Positions 20,087 to 29,395 of a DNA stretch of 64,000 nucleotides are shown here, piece by piece. Location: positions 62,001 through 126,000 of the forward strand of contig NZ_BCXA01000005.1 in the NCBI RefSeq assembly GCF_001894865.1. The letters run 5' to 3'. The stretch comes from Rhodococcus maanshanensis NBRC 100610 (GTDB taxonomy: Bacteria; Actinomycetota; Actinomycetes; Mycobacteriales; Mycobacteriaceae). Under the pieces are notes generated by a model. The model saw only the letters and a list, made by a program, of their open reading frames with translations. It ran no database searches and was not told where the DNA came from. How positions within the stretch are numbered: the first letter of the stretch is position 1; the number at the start of each line of letters is the position of its first letter. Made by a program: the position numbers and the translations under genes.

Positions 20087-20191
20087 GGGGCACCGTCCGG
20101 ATAGTCGGGGAAATTCCCGCGAATTCAAACAGACCGGAACCCCCGATCGTGATGCTTTCGCGACATCCGGATTTCTGTGCGCAAACGGCAG

Positions 20192-21274
20192 TTACTGTGC
20201 TGTGATATCCGGCTCGGACCGATCGAGGAAGTCGGCGAGCGCGGGCCACATCGTCTCGCGGGCCGCGCGCCCGGTGAGCACGCCGAGGTGCCCGCCCGGG
20301 TACGCCCCGAAGCGGACCGATGGCGCCCCGGTGAGCAGTTCGGTGAGGTGATGGACGGCCTTCACGGGTGCGAGCCCGTCGCCCGCGCCCGCGATGACCA
20401 TGGTCGGTACGTCGATGTCGCTCAGGCTCACCCGGCGGCCACCGATCTCCATGTGGCCGGTCGCGAACTCGTTCGAGCGCATCACCACGTGATAGAGCTG
20501 GCCGAACGTGCGCCCCGGGTAGGCGTACATGCTGTTCATGAAGCGGTCCACCGCCTCGAGCTGTTCAAGGTGGTCCCGGTCGTCGAGGTTCGCGAGCATG
20601 GTGAACGGCCTGGTCAGGTACTTGTCGACGCTCGCGGCCTTGAAGCCGAGGCTGGTGAGCGGGGCCGGGATGGTGCCGAGCGCCCTGTAGAGGGGCGCGA
20701 CGGTGTAGGGACCGAACAGCCGGTCGAGCGGACGCAGGGTCGCGAACAACGGAACCTGCCGCAGGTCGAAGGGGCTGGCGATCGGGGTGAGCGAGGCCAA
20801 CGGCAACTCCGGATGTGCCGCGGCCGCGTAGACGGCGAAGATCCCGCCGAGCGACCAGCCGGCGAGATGGACCGGCGCGCCGTCGGCGTCGTCGCTGACC
20901 ACCTGCACCGCATCGGGGATCACGTCGTCCACCCAATGCTCGAAGCCGCGGCTCCGGTCCTGGAAGTTCACCGGGCCGTAGTCGACGACGTACACGTCAC
21001 GGCCGGTTTCCATCAGGTACTCGACGACGCTGCAGCCGCGACGCAGGTCGAAGGCGACGGAGGTGGCCGCCAGCGGTGTCACCAACAGCAGGGGCGCGCC
21101 CGTCGCCGGACGGTCGGCGGAGCGGAAGCGACGGATCGTGCGCTCGGCGTTCGAGTCGACGACCTCAGACGGCGTCGGCCGCAGGTCCGCCAGCCCGTTC
21201 GACCCGAGCCGGGCGCACACGTTCTCGAACGCGCGCGGCAGATCGCGGGGCACCGGTAGCGGAATGCCAAACAC
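20192..21274 (-). CDS. PhaC-like alpha/beta hydrolase
   Basis: A 360-residue protein with the PHA-synthase-type layout: TPLAATSVAFDLRRGCSVVE, VYVVDYGPV, the nucleophile elbow GWSLGGIFA, an acid motif AGAGDGLAP and a His in YPGGHLG. True PHA synthases have Cys in the elbow; here it is Ser, so a lipase/esterase-like reaction is more likely than polymer synthesis. It is divergent from another alpha/beta hydrolase gene. Confidence 0.75.
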   Translation of the reverse strand: MFGIPLPVPRDLPRAFENVCARLGSNGLADLRPTPSEVVDSNAERTIRRFRSADRPATGAPLLLVTPLAATSVAFDLRRGCSVVEYLMETGRDVYVVDYGPVNFQDRSRGFEHWVDDVIPDAVQVVSDDADGAPVHLAGWSLGGIFAVYAAAAHPELPLASLTPIASPFDLRQVPLFATLRPLDRLFGPYTVAPLYRALGTIPAPLTSLGFKAASVDKYLTRPFTMLANLDDRDHLEQLEAVDRFMNSMYAYPGRTFGQLYHVVMRSNEFATGHMEIGGRRVSLSDIDVPTMVIAGAGDGLAPVKAVHHLTELLTGAPSVRFGAYPGGHLGVLTGRAARETMWPALADFLDRSEPDITAQ

Positions 21275-21319
21275 TTGTCGCTTCTCCCTCGTGGTTCTCG
21301 ATCGGATACGGTCATCCTC

Positions 21320-22144
21320 GTGGCGCCGACTCCGAAGACCCTGGCCTCTCAGCTATCTAAGCGCGGTCCGCACAAGGTGCTGCGCGGCGACCTCTCCCTC
21401 GCGGGCCAGCCCGGTGTGGTGTACACACCGGCGGAAGGCTTCTCGCTGCCTGCGGTCGCGTTCGCGCACGGCTGGATGACCGGCGTCGACCGGTACGCCC
21501 AGACCCTCACCCACCTCGCGTCCTGGGGCCTGGTCGTCGCCGCGCCCGCCACCCAGCGCACGCCGGTCCCCTCACACCTCGGCCTCGCCGCGGACCTGCG
21601 GACCGCGGTCGACATCTGTGCGGGCGTGCGCCTCGGCCCGGGGAAGATCAGCGTCGACCCGACCAGGGTCGCCTACGCAGGCCACGGCATGGGGGCGGGC
21701 GCAGCGGTGATCGCGGCCGCCCAGCACGGCCCGGCCGCGGCCGTCGCCGCACTGTTCCCCGCACCGACCGCGCCGTCGGCCGAGAAGTCCGCCGCCGGCA
21801 TCGCCGGTCCCGGGTTGATCATCGCGGGCGAAGAGGACATCGACTCGCTGAACTGCAATGCCCGCGCGATCGCCGAGGCCTGGGGCGGTCAGGCGATCCT
21901 GCGGACGGTCGACGGCGGCTCCGCAGGCGGGCTGCCCGAGGGCCGCAGGCTGCTCGGCGCACTCGGCCTCGGCGGATCCGAGCGCCGCACGCAGAAGACG
22001 ACACGCGCCCTGCTGACCGGATACCTGCTCTATCACCTGCTCGGCGAGACCCGGTACGAGCAGTTTGCGCTGCCCGGCGCCCACCTCCCCGGCTCCCTGG
22101 TGGTCGAGCCGGCGGCCGATCAGACGAGCCAGCTCACCGGATAG
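21320..22144 (+). CDS. Alpha/beta hydrolase (dienelactone-hydrolase-like)
   Basis: A 274-residue protein. GTG at 21320 is preferred over an in-frame codon at 21275, which would overlap the promoter of the divergent gene. The elbow GHGMGAGAA and the oxyanion region AFAHGWMTG are seen; the nucleophile position is His-Gly-Met rather than Ser, so catalysis is doubtful. By order it is the counterpart of M. tuberculosis Rv3438. It overlaps convergently by 25 bases with the small minus-strand gene at 22120. Confidence 0.75.
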   Translation: MAPTPKTLASQLSKRGPHKVLRGDLSLAGQPGVVYTPAEGFSLPAVAFAHGWMTGVDRYAQTLTHLASWGLVVAAPATQRTPVPSHLGLAADLRTAVDICAGVRLGPGKISVDPTRVAYAGHGMGAGAAVIAAAQHGPAAAVAALFPAPTAPSAEKSAAGIAGPGLIIAGEEDIDSLNCNARAIAEAWGGQAILRTVDGGSAGGLPEGRRLLGALGLGGSERRTQKTTRALLTGYLLYHLLGETRYEQFALPGAHLPGSLVVEPAADQTSQLTG

Positions 22145-22311
22145 CCCTCGCCGGGCTCCGGCTCCGCAGCCGGTCGGTCCACCGCCGCGGAACACAATTG
22201 ACGCGAACGCGCCTCGGCGGCGAGGTTCGCGTCCGCGATGCCGACCCGGATCCGATCCAGCGCGGCGGAATGCTCCGCGAGCACCGACTCGGCCGTCGGC
22301 CGGTCCCTCAC
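22120..22311 (-). CDS. Small conserved protein of the ESX-associated cluster
   Basis: A 63-residue helical, Ala/Arg/Glu-rich protein with no signal peptide or membrane segment. Its ATG overlaps the stop of the upstream 414-residue gene (ATGA), so it is translationally coupled and probably real. The N-terminal half (AESVLAEHSAALDRIRVGIA) looks amphipathic. I do not recognise a family. Confidence 0.6.
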   Translation of the reverse strand: MRDRPTAESVLAEHSAALDRIRVGIADANLAAEARSRQLCSAAVDRPAAEPEPGEGYPVSWLV

Positions 22312-23552
22312 AGCGGGCCGGCCTCGGCCAGTTCGGCCCCCGACTCCGGTGCCGGGCTTGCCGGTTGCCCGTCGAGGGTCGATGCGGGGGCCTTCGACCC
22401 GCCGTCGCGAGCCTGCCGTGGCGGCGGTGCCGGCGGCATTGTCGGTGGCATTGCCGGGGGCGGGGATTCGGGCGCAGGGGGCTCCGACGCCGGGGATTCG
22501 GACACCGGACGATCCGTCGTGACCGCGGCCAGATCAGGCGACACCGGCGGTGGCGCGGATTCGGGTGCCCGCGAACCGCATTCGCACAGGAACGGTTCAC
22601 CGTCGGCGCCGATCTCGACACGGTAGGTTCTCGGCTCGGCGTCATCCCGCACCAGCTGCAGGGTCTGGCCGTCGGTGGTCTCGACGACGACCATCGTCAC
22701 CGTCGGTGCACCGGCCGCCACCGGCGCGACGGGCGATTGTCCGGGGGCCGCCGGGGTGGATCCGGCGACGGGATCGGCCACCGCGTCGACCGGACCGGTT
22801 CCATTCGGATCGGATCCGGCGAGTTCCACTGCGTCCGAGACCATCCGGTGCGCGCCCTCGACCGCCAGCGCCGTCGCGTCGCACAGCTCGAGAACGCCGG
22901 CCAGCTGCGCCTGCACGTGCGGCACGAACACCTCGCTCAACCACGTCGAGGCGAGGTCGACGGCGACGTCGAGGAGCCGGTCGCCGACCAGTGCCCCTGG
23001 TCGCACCACGGGCGGGATCATCGGGGTCAGCTCGGCGAACAGACCCGAGGCCTGCCGCAGCAGCCCCCACGCGTGATCGCCTGGCTCGAGCCGCGCGAGC
23101 GCGATCATCAGGTCGACCTCCGCCGGGGTGCGCCCGCCGATCTGCGTCGCGTCGAGTTCGCTCATCACCGCGGCGTTCGCGGCGACCACCCTCGCGATCA
23201 CGTCGGCCGCCGCCAGCAGGGCCGCGTGCACGGCGGCCATGGCCTCGGTGCTCGCACGGGCACGACCGAGGTCGGTATCGAGCGCCGCCCGCGCCGAGTC
23301 GGCCGCGGCACCCTCCCAGCCGGCCGCGAGGCCGAGGATCAGCTGCCGCTGCGCGTCACACTGCGCCCGCATCGTGTCGACCGCGGCCCCGACGACCTCC
23401 GCGTCCGCGCGCAGCGCCGCGAGATCACACTCGATGCGTCCGAAGTACCGCTCGCCGAGCTGGTCGTAGTCGATCGTCGGCTCGGTCACGGAACCCAGCC
23501 GCGGCAGGAACCGGGCGAAGTACGCCAGCTCGCCCGACGCGGCGGCGTTCAC
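22308..23552 (-). CDS. ESX-associated Ala/Pro-rich protein with WXG100-like domain
   Basis: A 414-residue protein. Residues about 30-130 are helical with a W-E-G turn (LAAGWEGAAAD), as in WXG100/EspB-type substrates. A second helical part runs to about 230, then a low-complexity Pro/Ala/Ser C-terminus. A single C-x-C motif lies in FLCECGSRAP. By order it corresponds to Rv3439c. It is coupled by four-base overlaps to genes on both sides. A role as a secreted partner of an ESX system is inferred from fold and context, not shown. Confidence 0.65.
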   Translation of the reverse strand: MNAAASGELAYFARFLPRLGSVTEPTIDYDQLGERYFGRIECDLAALRADAEVVGAAVDTMRAQCDAQRQLILGLAAGWEGAAADSARAALDTDLGRARASTEAMAAVHAALLAAADVIARVVAANAAVMSELDATQIGGRTPAEVDLMIALARLEPGDHAWGLLRQASGLFAELTPMIPPVVRPGALVGDRLLDVAVDLASTWLSEVFVPHVQAQLAGVLELCDATALAVEGAHRMVSDAVELAGSDPNGTGPVDAVADPVAGSTPAAPGQSPVAPVAAGAPTVTMVVVETTDGQTLQLVRDDAEPRTYRVEIGADGEPFLCECGSRAPESAPPPVSPDLAAVTTDRPVSESPASEPPAPESPPPAMPPTMPPAPPPRQARDGGSKAPASTLDGQPASPAPESGAELAEAGPL

Positions 23553-23794
23553 CGGTCCGCCCCGCCCACGGCCCCGACGTTCTCCCGCTCCTGCTGCAGG
23601 TACTCGGTCGTCGTCCGCTCCAGCCGGTCCGCGTTCGACCTCGTCGCCTCCGCCCAGGCCCGCACGGGAGCCGCGAACCGTTCGTCACGGCTCCGCAGCG
23701 CCGCCACCGCCGCGTCCAGCGCTGCCGCGGAGGTGACGAACCCCGCCGCGACGGTTTGCAGCGCCGCCACGTCCAGTTCGAAACGCTCCCCCAC
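23549..23794 (-). CDS. Small ESX-associated helical protein (EspC-like)
   Basis: An 81-residue helical protein (VGERFELDVAALQTVAAGF onward) of the size and predicted helix-turn-helix shape of EspC/WXG100-like proteins, but with no W-x-G in the turn; the middle reads RDERFAAPVRAWAEATRSNA. GTG at 23794 is chosen because GGAG lies 5 bp upstream; GTG at 23818 is an alternative. It is the first gene of the three-gene cluster and corresponds by order to Rv3440c. Confidence 0.62.
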   Translation of the reverse strand: MGERFELDVAALQTVAAGFVTSAAALDAAVAALRSRDERFAAPVRAWAEATRSNADRLERTTTEYLQQERENVGAVGGADR

Positions 23795-23874
23795 CGCGAC
23801 TCCCCCCGCCGAATACACCTGTCACGAGTACAGACGCAGCCGACGCCGGTTCGGTTCCCTCCGGTGGCACAGGC

Positions 23875-24552
23875 TCACAGCTCGAGCGTCGCGGTACCCG
23901 CCGGTCCGCTCGCGCGACGCAGGGCCTTGGCCTTGGTCCGCACGAGAATGTCCCGCGGAGCACGAGCGATGTCGCGCGCCAGGCCCCACGCGGCCGCGGC
24001 CAGCTCCCCCGCCGCGACGACCTCGCTGACGATTCCGAGCCGCAGCGCTTCCCCCGCGTCGACCGACCGCCCCGACAGACACAGATATCGAGCCGTCGCG
24101 CCACCCACCAGGTCGTGAAGCGGGCCGTAGACGACGTCGGAGAACGCCTGCTCGGGGTGGGCGAAGCGCGCGGTGACGGACGCGATCCGGATGTCGCACA
24201 TCGCCGCGAGATCGAACCCGCCGGCCAGGGCAGGCCCGTTCACCGCGGCCACGATCGGCAGCGGGTGCTGCAGCACCGTGCGATGAAACCGGTCGCTCGA
24301 CGGCCAGAGCCCCGCCTGCACGTCCGGATCCTCGGATCCGAACTCGCGCAGGTCGAATCCCGCACTGAAGACGTCGCCCGCTCCGGTGAGGATCACCACC
24401 TTGACGGTCTCATCGGACGCGAGACCGTCCAGCGCATCGCTGATCTGGTCGCGCATCGCGATCGAGAGCGCGTTCTTCTTCGCGGGCCGGTTCATCGTGA
24501 TCGTGACCGCGGCATCGGTCGGCGCCGAGACGGTGATCAGTCGATCGGACAT
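23875..24552 (-). CDS. Enoyl-CoA hydratase/isomerase family protein
   Basis: A 225-residue crotonase-fold protein, starting MSDRLITVSAPTDAAVTITM. The oxyanion-hole segments are GAGDVFSAGFDLREFG and AAVNGPALAGGFDLAAMCDI. The Glu residues of classical hydratases are not both present, so the exact reaction is uncertain. It is encoded 20 bp after the FadE5-like gene and probably cotranscribed with it for fatty-acid breakdown. It is shorter than typical members (about 255). Confidence 0.88.
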   Translation of the reverse strand: MSDRLITVSAPTDAAVTITMNRPAKKNALSIAMRDQISDALDGLASDETVKVVILTGAGDVFSAGFDLREFGSEDPDVQAGLWPSSDRFHRTVLQHPLPIVAAVNGPALAGGFDLAAMCDIRIASVTARFAHPEQAFSDVVYGPLHDLVGGATARYLCLSGRSVDAGEALRLGIVSEVVAAGELAAAAWGLARDIARAPRDILVRTKAKALRRASGPAGTATLEL

Positions 24553-24572
24553 CACGCTTCCCGTCGATGGCC

Positions 24573-26408
24573 CTAGAACGCCTCTTCCTCCAGCTCCATG
24601 ATCTCGTTGTCGATCGTCTCGAGGACCACCTTCGTCGCGGCCAGGTGCGGCAGGACGTTCTTGGCGAAGAACGAAGCGGCGGCGACCTTGCCCCGATAGA
24701 ACGACCGGTCCTTGGCAGGCGCGTCGCCGTCGAGTGCCGCTAGCGCCACCTCCGCCTGCACCAGCAGGCGCCACGCGATGAGCAGGTCTCCCACGGCGTA
24801 AAGGAAGCGCACCGAGCCGAGACCGACCTTGTACAGCTCGGTCGGCTGTTGCTGGGAGGCCATCAGGTAGCCGGTCAGGGTCCCCGCCATCTCCTGCACG
24901 TCGGTCAACGCGCTCTCGAGCAGCGCCCGTTCGGTCTTGAGGCGGCCGTTGCCCGCGGCGTTGTCGATGAACTGGCGTACCTGGCCGGACACGTGCGCAA
25001 GGGCGACACCGCGGTCGCGGGCGATCTTCCGGAAGAAGAAATCCTGCGCCTGGATCGCCGTGGTGCCCTCGTACAGGGTGTCGATCTTGGCATCGCGGAT
25101 GTACTGCTCGATCGGGTAGTCCTGCAGATAGCCGGAACCACCGAGGGTCTGCAGGCTCTCGGTGAGCAGCTCATAGGCCCGCTCGGAGCCGACACCCTTG
25201 ACGATCGGCAGCAGCAGGTCGTTCACCCGCTCCGCGAGCTCGGCGTCGGCGCCGGACACCAACTCGGCGACGTCGGCGTTCTGGTGCGCCGCGGTGTAGA
25301 GGTACACCGCGCGCAGACCCTCCGCGTACGCCTTCTGCATCGCCAGGCTGCGACGCACGTCCGGGTGGTGGGTGATGGTCACCCGGGGTGCGGTCTTGTC
25401 CGTCATCTCGGTGAGGTCCGCGCCCTGCACGCGCTCCTTGGCGTAGGCGAGAGCGTTCAGGTACCCGGTGGACAGCGTCCCGGTGGCCTTGGTACCCACC
25501 ATCATTCGAGCGTTCTCGATCACCTGGAACATCTGGGCGATGCCGTTGTGTACGTCACCGACGAGCCAGCCGACCGCGGGAACGTCCGTGGCCCCGAACG
25601 TGAGCTCACAGGTCGGCGACGACTTGATGCCCATCTTGTGCTCGACGCCGGTGACGTACACGCCGTTGCGCTCACCGAGTTCGAGGGTGTCCGGGTCGAA
25701 ATGGAACTTCGGGACGTAGAACAGGCTCAGGCCCTTGGTCCCAGGGCCCGCACCCTCGGGACGGGCCAGCACCAGATGGAAGAGGTTCTCGGCGGTGTCA
25801 CCGACGTCGCCGCCGGAGATGAACCGCTTGACGCCCTCGATGTGCCAGGTGCCGTCGTCCTGCGCGATCGCCTTGGTCCGGCCCGCGCCGACATCGGATC
25901 CGGCATCGGGTTCGGTCAGCACCATGGTGCCCGCCCAGCCGCGCTCGAATCCGGCCTTGGCCCAGTGCATCTGCTGCTCGGTCCCGACGGTGTAGAGCAC
26001 GCTGGCCATCAGCGGCCCCATGTTGAAGAAGCTCGCCGATCCGTTCGCCGCGACCAGCATCTCGCCGATGGCCCAGACCAGCGGAGCGGGAGCGGGCACG
26101 CCACCCATGCCCTCGGGGAGCCCGAGTCGCGACCAGCCGGCCTCGTTCACGGCCTCGACGGTCTTGCGGAGTGGTTCGGGGACCACGATCGAGTGATTCT
26201 GCGCGTCGAACTCGACGGGATGCCGATCCGCGGCGGCGAAGGAGTCTGCCACCGGCCCCTCGGCCAGCCTCGCGACCTCCGCGAGGATGTTGCGCACGGT
26301 GTCGGTGTCGAGGTCGCCGTAGGCGCCACCGTCGAGCAGTTCTCCGATTCCGAGCACCTCGAACAGGTTGAACTCAATATCGCGCACGTTGCTCTTGTAG
26401 TGCCCCAT
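24573..26408 (-). CDS. fadE5: FadE5-like acyl-CoA dehydrogenase
   Basis: A 611-residue flavoprotein, the same length as M. tuberculosis FadE5 and similar from the first residues ([20 protein letters not shown]) to the last (ELEEEAF). Motifs include the FAD/substrate segment [37 protein letters not shown] and the [11 protein letters not shown] segment near the FAD-binding Thr and catalytic Glu. FadE5 enzymes have a C-terminal extension and oxidise a broad range of saturated acyl-CoAs. The start at 26408 is chosen on family match. Confidence 0.93.
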   Translation of the reverse strand: MGHYKSNVRDIEFNLFEVLGIGELLDGGAYGDLDTDTVRNILAEVARLAEGPVADSFAAADRHPVEFDAQNHSIVVPEPLRKTVEAVNEAGWSRLGLPEGMGGVPAPAPLVWAIGEMLVAANGSASFFNMGPLMASVLYTVGTEQQMHWAKAGFERGWAGTMVLTEPDAGSDVGAGRTKAIAQDDGTWHIEGVKRFISGGDVGDTAENLFHLVLARPEGAGPGTKGLSLFYVPKFHFDPDTLELGERNGVYVTGVEHKMGIKSSPTCELTFGATDVPAVGWLVGDVHNGIAQMFQVIENARMMVGTKATGTLSTGYLNALAYAKERVQGADLTEMTDKTAPRVTITHHPDVRRSLAMQKAYAEGLRAVYLYTAAHQNADVAELVSGADAELAERVNDLLLPIVKGVGSERAYELLTESLQTLGGSGYLQDYPIEQYIRDAKIDTLYEGTTAIQAQDFFFRKIARDRGVALAHVSGQVRQFIDNAAGNGRLKTERALLESALTDVQEMAGTLTGYLMASQQQPTELYKVGLGSVRFLYAVGDLLIAWRLLVQAEVALAALDGDAPAKDRSFYRGKVAAASFFAKNVLPHLAATKVVLETIDNEIMELEEEAF

Positions 26409-26610
26409 GTCATCTCTCCCGCGGTCTGTGGTCGATGCGGGGAAAAGCCTGCCCGAGTCGCGGATCAGTACGCAACCGTAGGTAGGCAGACCGCGACGGT
26501 CGGCCGACGTCATCTCGCCTCCCGCGGCGTCCGCCGGCCCCGCCTGAGGCGGGGCGACTCATTCAGGGCCGGCGTCGACGCCGTGATCCACCGATCGGAG
26601 GCGCGAGCGG

Positions 26611-27531
26611 CTAGCCGATCAGCTTGTGCCGGAGCGTTGTCACGGTGTCCGCGCTGAGCCCGAGCCCGGACGTCAGGTAGTTCTCGACCGTGCCGTAGGA
26701 GGTGACCAGCTGGTCGATGCCCGCCTGCAGGTAGCTCTGCTCGACACCGATCAGCGGGGCGATCTTCGCGGCCATCTCAGGCCCCTGGCCCTGCTCGATG
26801 TGCGCGAGCGTGGCCGCGATCGAGTCCTTGGCGTACTCGTTGGTGAGCAGGTAATCGTCCATGATCGTCCCCTGCGCCACCCCGGCGATGCTCAGCAGCA
26901 GGTACGACGCCCAACCGGTGCGGTCCTTGCCTGCGGTGCAGTGGAACACCTGCGGCCCATCGGTGTTCGCCAGCTCGGTGAGCAGTTTCCCGAACCCGGC
27001 CCGCTCCACCTCACCGGTGACGAACGCACGGTTGCCCGTGCGCATCAACTCGCGAGCGTCCTCGGGCGTGTGGATGTTCGCGACGATCTCGGCCTCGTTG
27101 ACGTTGCCGGAGAGAATCGGGATGTTCATGTACGCGACCCCGTCGGGCAGCCGGTCCTGCTTCTTGGCGATCTCCCCCGCGCTTCGCAAGTCGTAGGCGA
27201 CGGTCAGCCCGAGGCCCGCGAGGGTCGCGCGGTCCGCATCGTGCGGTGCGATCGCGTTGGAGCGAAAGAAGACCCCCTTGGCGACGTGCCGATCGTGCGC
27301 CGCGGCGTAACCGGTTCCGATGCCCGCGACATCGCGGAAGTTGTCCACGCTCGCCAAGCGCGGGGCATCCGCGACAGGCGCGGAGCTTCCGAGGCCGGCG
27401 GAGCCGGACTCGAGCAGCCCGGCGAGGGCTGGGGGAAGGACGGGCTCGGCCGCCGCAAGGCCAGCCGAACCCATGAACAGCACCGAACTCGTGACGAGCA
27501 GGGTAGCGACCCTGGTAACGCGTCGAGACAT
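26611..27531 (-). CDS. Secreted tyrosine-protein phosphatase (PtpB-like)
   Basis: A 306-residue protein with a signal peptide (about residues 1-28) and a Y_phosphatase3-type domain. NFRDVAG near residue 64 and FFRSN follow family pattern, and the P-loop is HCTAGKDRTG (Cys about 199, Arg about 205). Mycobacterial PtpB is the known relative and acts on phosphotyrosine, phosphoserine/threonine and phosphoinositides. Here the signal peptide argues for a cell-surface or external role. Monocistronic. Confidence 0.88.
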   Translation of the reverse strand: MSRRVTRVATLLVTSSVLFMGSAGLAAAEPVLPPALAGLLESGSAGLGSSAPVADAPRLASVDNFRDVAGIGTGYAAAHDRHVAKGVFFRSNAIAPHDADRATLAGLGLTVAYDLRSAGEIAKKQDRLPDGVAYMNIPILSGNVNEAEIVANIHTPEDARELMRTGNRAFVTGEVERAGFGKLLTELANTDGPQVFHCTAGKDRTGWASYLLLSIAGVAQGTIMDDYLLTNEYAKDSIAATLAHIEQGQGPEMAAKIAPLIGVEQSYLQAGIDQLVTSYGTVENYLTSGLGLSADTVTTLRHKLIG

Positions 27532-27803
27532 GAAGACCTACCTTCGTCGATTGACCGAACTTCTGTCGCCGGGGAAGGTAGGCCGCAGTGCGACCCCGCC
27601 GGGCGAGGATTCCCACGGAGCGGACAAACCCGTCATTCGCCCGACACCGGCGGGAATCCGAATCGACTGCCACAGGAGCACTCTCGCCACGGGTCGGCGT
27701 TCGACCGATGTTCCCGCGGACCGGACATCGGCCGTCTCGTGCAGATGGGGCGGCGCTAGCGTCGGCGGTCCCGGCAAGGACCCACCACTGGAGAGGTGTA
27801 CCC

Positions 27804-28667
27804 ATGACGCTCGATCTGAAAGGGAAGACGGCGCTGATCATCGGCGGCGCAGGCGGCATCGGCGGCGCGGGAGCTCGCGCCCTGGTCTCGGCTGGTGCGT
27901 CCGTGACGATCATGAGCCGTGACGAGTCGAGGATCGCCGCCTTCGCCGCGGAACTCGCGTCGCAGGCCCCCGACGGCGCCCGGGTCGAACACATCGCCGG
28001 CGACTCACTCGTCGAGGAGGACGTCGCCGCCGCCGTAGCAAGGGCAGGCGGGGACGCCGGCCTGGACATCTGCGTGAGCACCGTCGGCCGCGGCAGCACC
28101 ACGCCGCTGCTGATGAACAACGCCAACGACTTCACCGCCGAGCTGCAGGTCAACATCACGAGCGCGTTCGTCGCCATCAAGGCGTGCGTGCCTGCCATGG
28201 CGAAGGCCGGCGGCGGCTCGATGGTGTTCACCTCGTCGGTCATCGCTGCCCAGACCTTCCCGTACATGAGCGGCTATTGCGCGGGCAAGGCCGGGCTCGA
28301 GGCGCTCATCCGAACGGCAGCAGACGAATTCGGCCATCTCGGCATCCGGATCAACTGCATCAGGCCGGGCCTGGTGAACTCACCGGACAATCCGAAGGTC
28401 GCGGCCAGCTTCACGGACGGCCGGCCGACCGCGTTCCTCGAGCAGACGCCCCTCGGGCGACTCGGGGTACCAACGGACATCGCAGGCGCCATCCGGTTCC
28501 TCGCTGGGCCGGAATCGTCCTGGGTCACGGGCACGGCCATCACCGTCGACGGTGGCGCGCACATGCGCCGAGCCCCTGACATCACCCGACGGCTGCGCGA
28601 CGAGCTCGGCGAGGCGACCGTCGAGACGCTGCTCGCAGGGCAGATACCGAACCGTCAGCGCAGCTGA
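27804..28667 (+). CDS. Short-chain dehydrogenase/reductase
   Basis: A 287-residue SDR. The cofactor motif is GGAGGIGGAGA (residues 14-24), followed by a Ser in VFTSSVIAAQ and the catalytic YCAGK (Tyr about 157, Lys about 161). Arg rather than Asp follows strand 2 (MSRDES), which favours NADP. The PadR gene starts 30 bp downstream on the same strand, so the two may be one unit. The substrate is unknown. Confidence 0.88.
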   Translation: MTLDLKGKTALIIGGAGGIGGAGARALVSAGASVTIMSRDESRIAAFAAELASQAPDGARVEHIAGDSLVEEDVAAAVARAGGDAGLDICVSTVGRGSTTPLLMNNANDFTAELQVNITSAFVAIKACVPAMAKAGGGSMVFTSSVIAAQTFPYMSGYCAGKAGLEALIRTAADEFGHLGIRINCIRPGLVNSPDNPKVAASFTDGRPTAFLEQTPLGRLGVPTDIAGAIRFLAGPESSWVTGTAITVDGGAHMRRAPDITRRLRDELGEATVETLLAGQIPNRQRS

Positions 28668-28697
28668 TCGTCGGCCGCCGAATGCTATTCTCCAGCC

Positions 28698-29372
28698 GTG
28701 GTTGAGCCCACGCCGTACCCCGAACTCCCTGCGACCGCGTGGGCGGTCCTGGGGATGTTCACGTTCGGGGAGAAGCTCACCGGCAACGACCTGAAGCGCT
28801 GGGCCGATCTGAGCGTCAAGTACTTCTACTGGGGTCCGTCCCTGAGTCAGGTCTACTCGGAGCTCAAGAAGCTCGAGGACCTGGACCTGGTCAGGTCCAC
28901 CGTCGTCTGCGAACCCGGCATCCGGGCACGTCGCGTCTACGAGATCACCCATGCAGGCGTCGGCGCGATCCGGGCCTGGTCCCACAGCGCGCCAGTGGAA
29001 CTGCCGGTCCTCAAGCACGGTGTCGTGCTCCGACTCTGGATGGGACACCTGAACGATCCGGAACACCTGAAATTCCTTGTCACCGAGCACATCAAGAACC
29101 TCTGCGAGATCCGGGACCGAGCAGGCGCGCAGGCCGTCAGGTCCGATCGCGACCCGGCATGGGCGTTCACCGCACTGAGCTTGCGGTGGTCGCAGCGCTA
29201 CTTCCAGGCCGAGATCGATCTGGCCCGCGGCCTGCTCGAGGACATCGATGCCGCGGCAAGGGAATTCAGTCGCGTCGAGGAGTTCGACAAGTGGGACCTG
29301 CCCCGGCCGATCGCCCCTGGCGGCTGGCGCGGCGGCGAGGTCACCGACGACGCCCCGGTCGCAGAGGACTGA
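28698..29372 (+). CDS. PadR-family transcriptional regulator
   Basis: A 224-residue protein with a GTG start. The winged-helix domain (about residues 10-100) shows the PadR pattern FYWGPSLSQVYSELKKLEDL and VYEITHAG, and a C-terminal helical dimerisation domain follows. It probably controls the SDR gene upstream. The effector is unknown. Confidence 0.85.
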   Translation: MVEPTPYPELPATAWAVLGMFTFGEKLTGNDLKRWADLSVKYFYWGPSLSQVYSELKKLEDLDLVRSTVVCEPGIRARRVYEITHAGVGAIRAWSHSAPVELPVLKHGVVLRLWMGHLNDPEHLKFLVTEHIKNLCEIRDRAGAQAVRSDRDPAWAFTALSLRWSQRYFQAEIDLARGLLEDIDAAAREFSRVEEFDKWDLPRPIAPGGWRGGEVTDDAPVAED

Positions 29373-29395
29373 CTCCCGCCGGGACCGGGCTTGGC

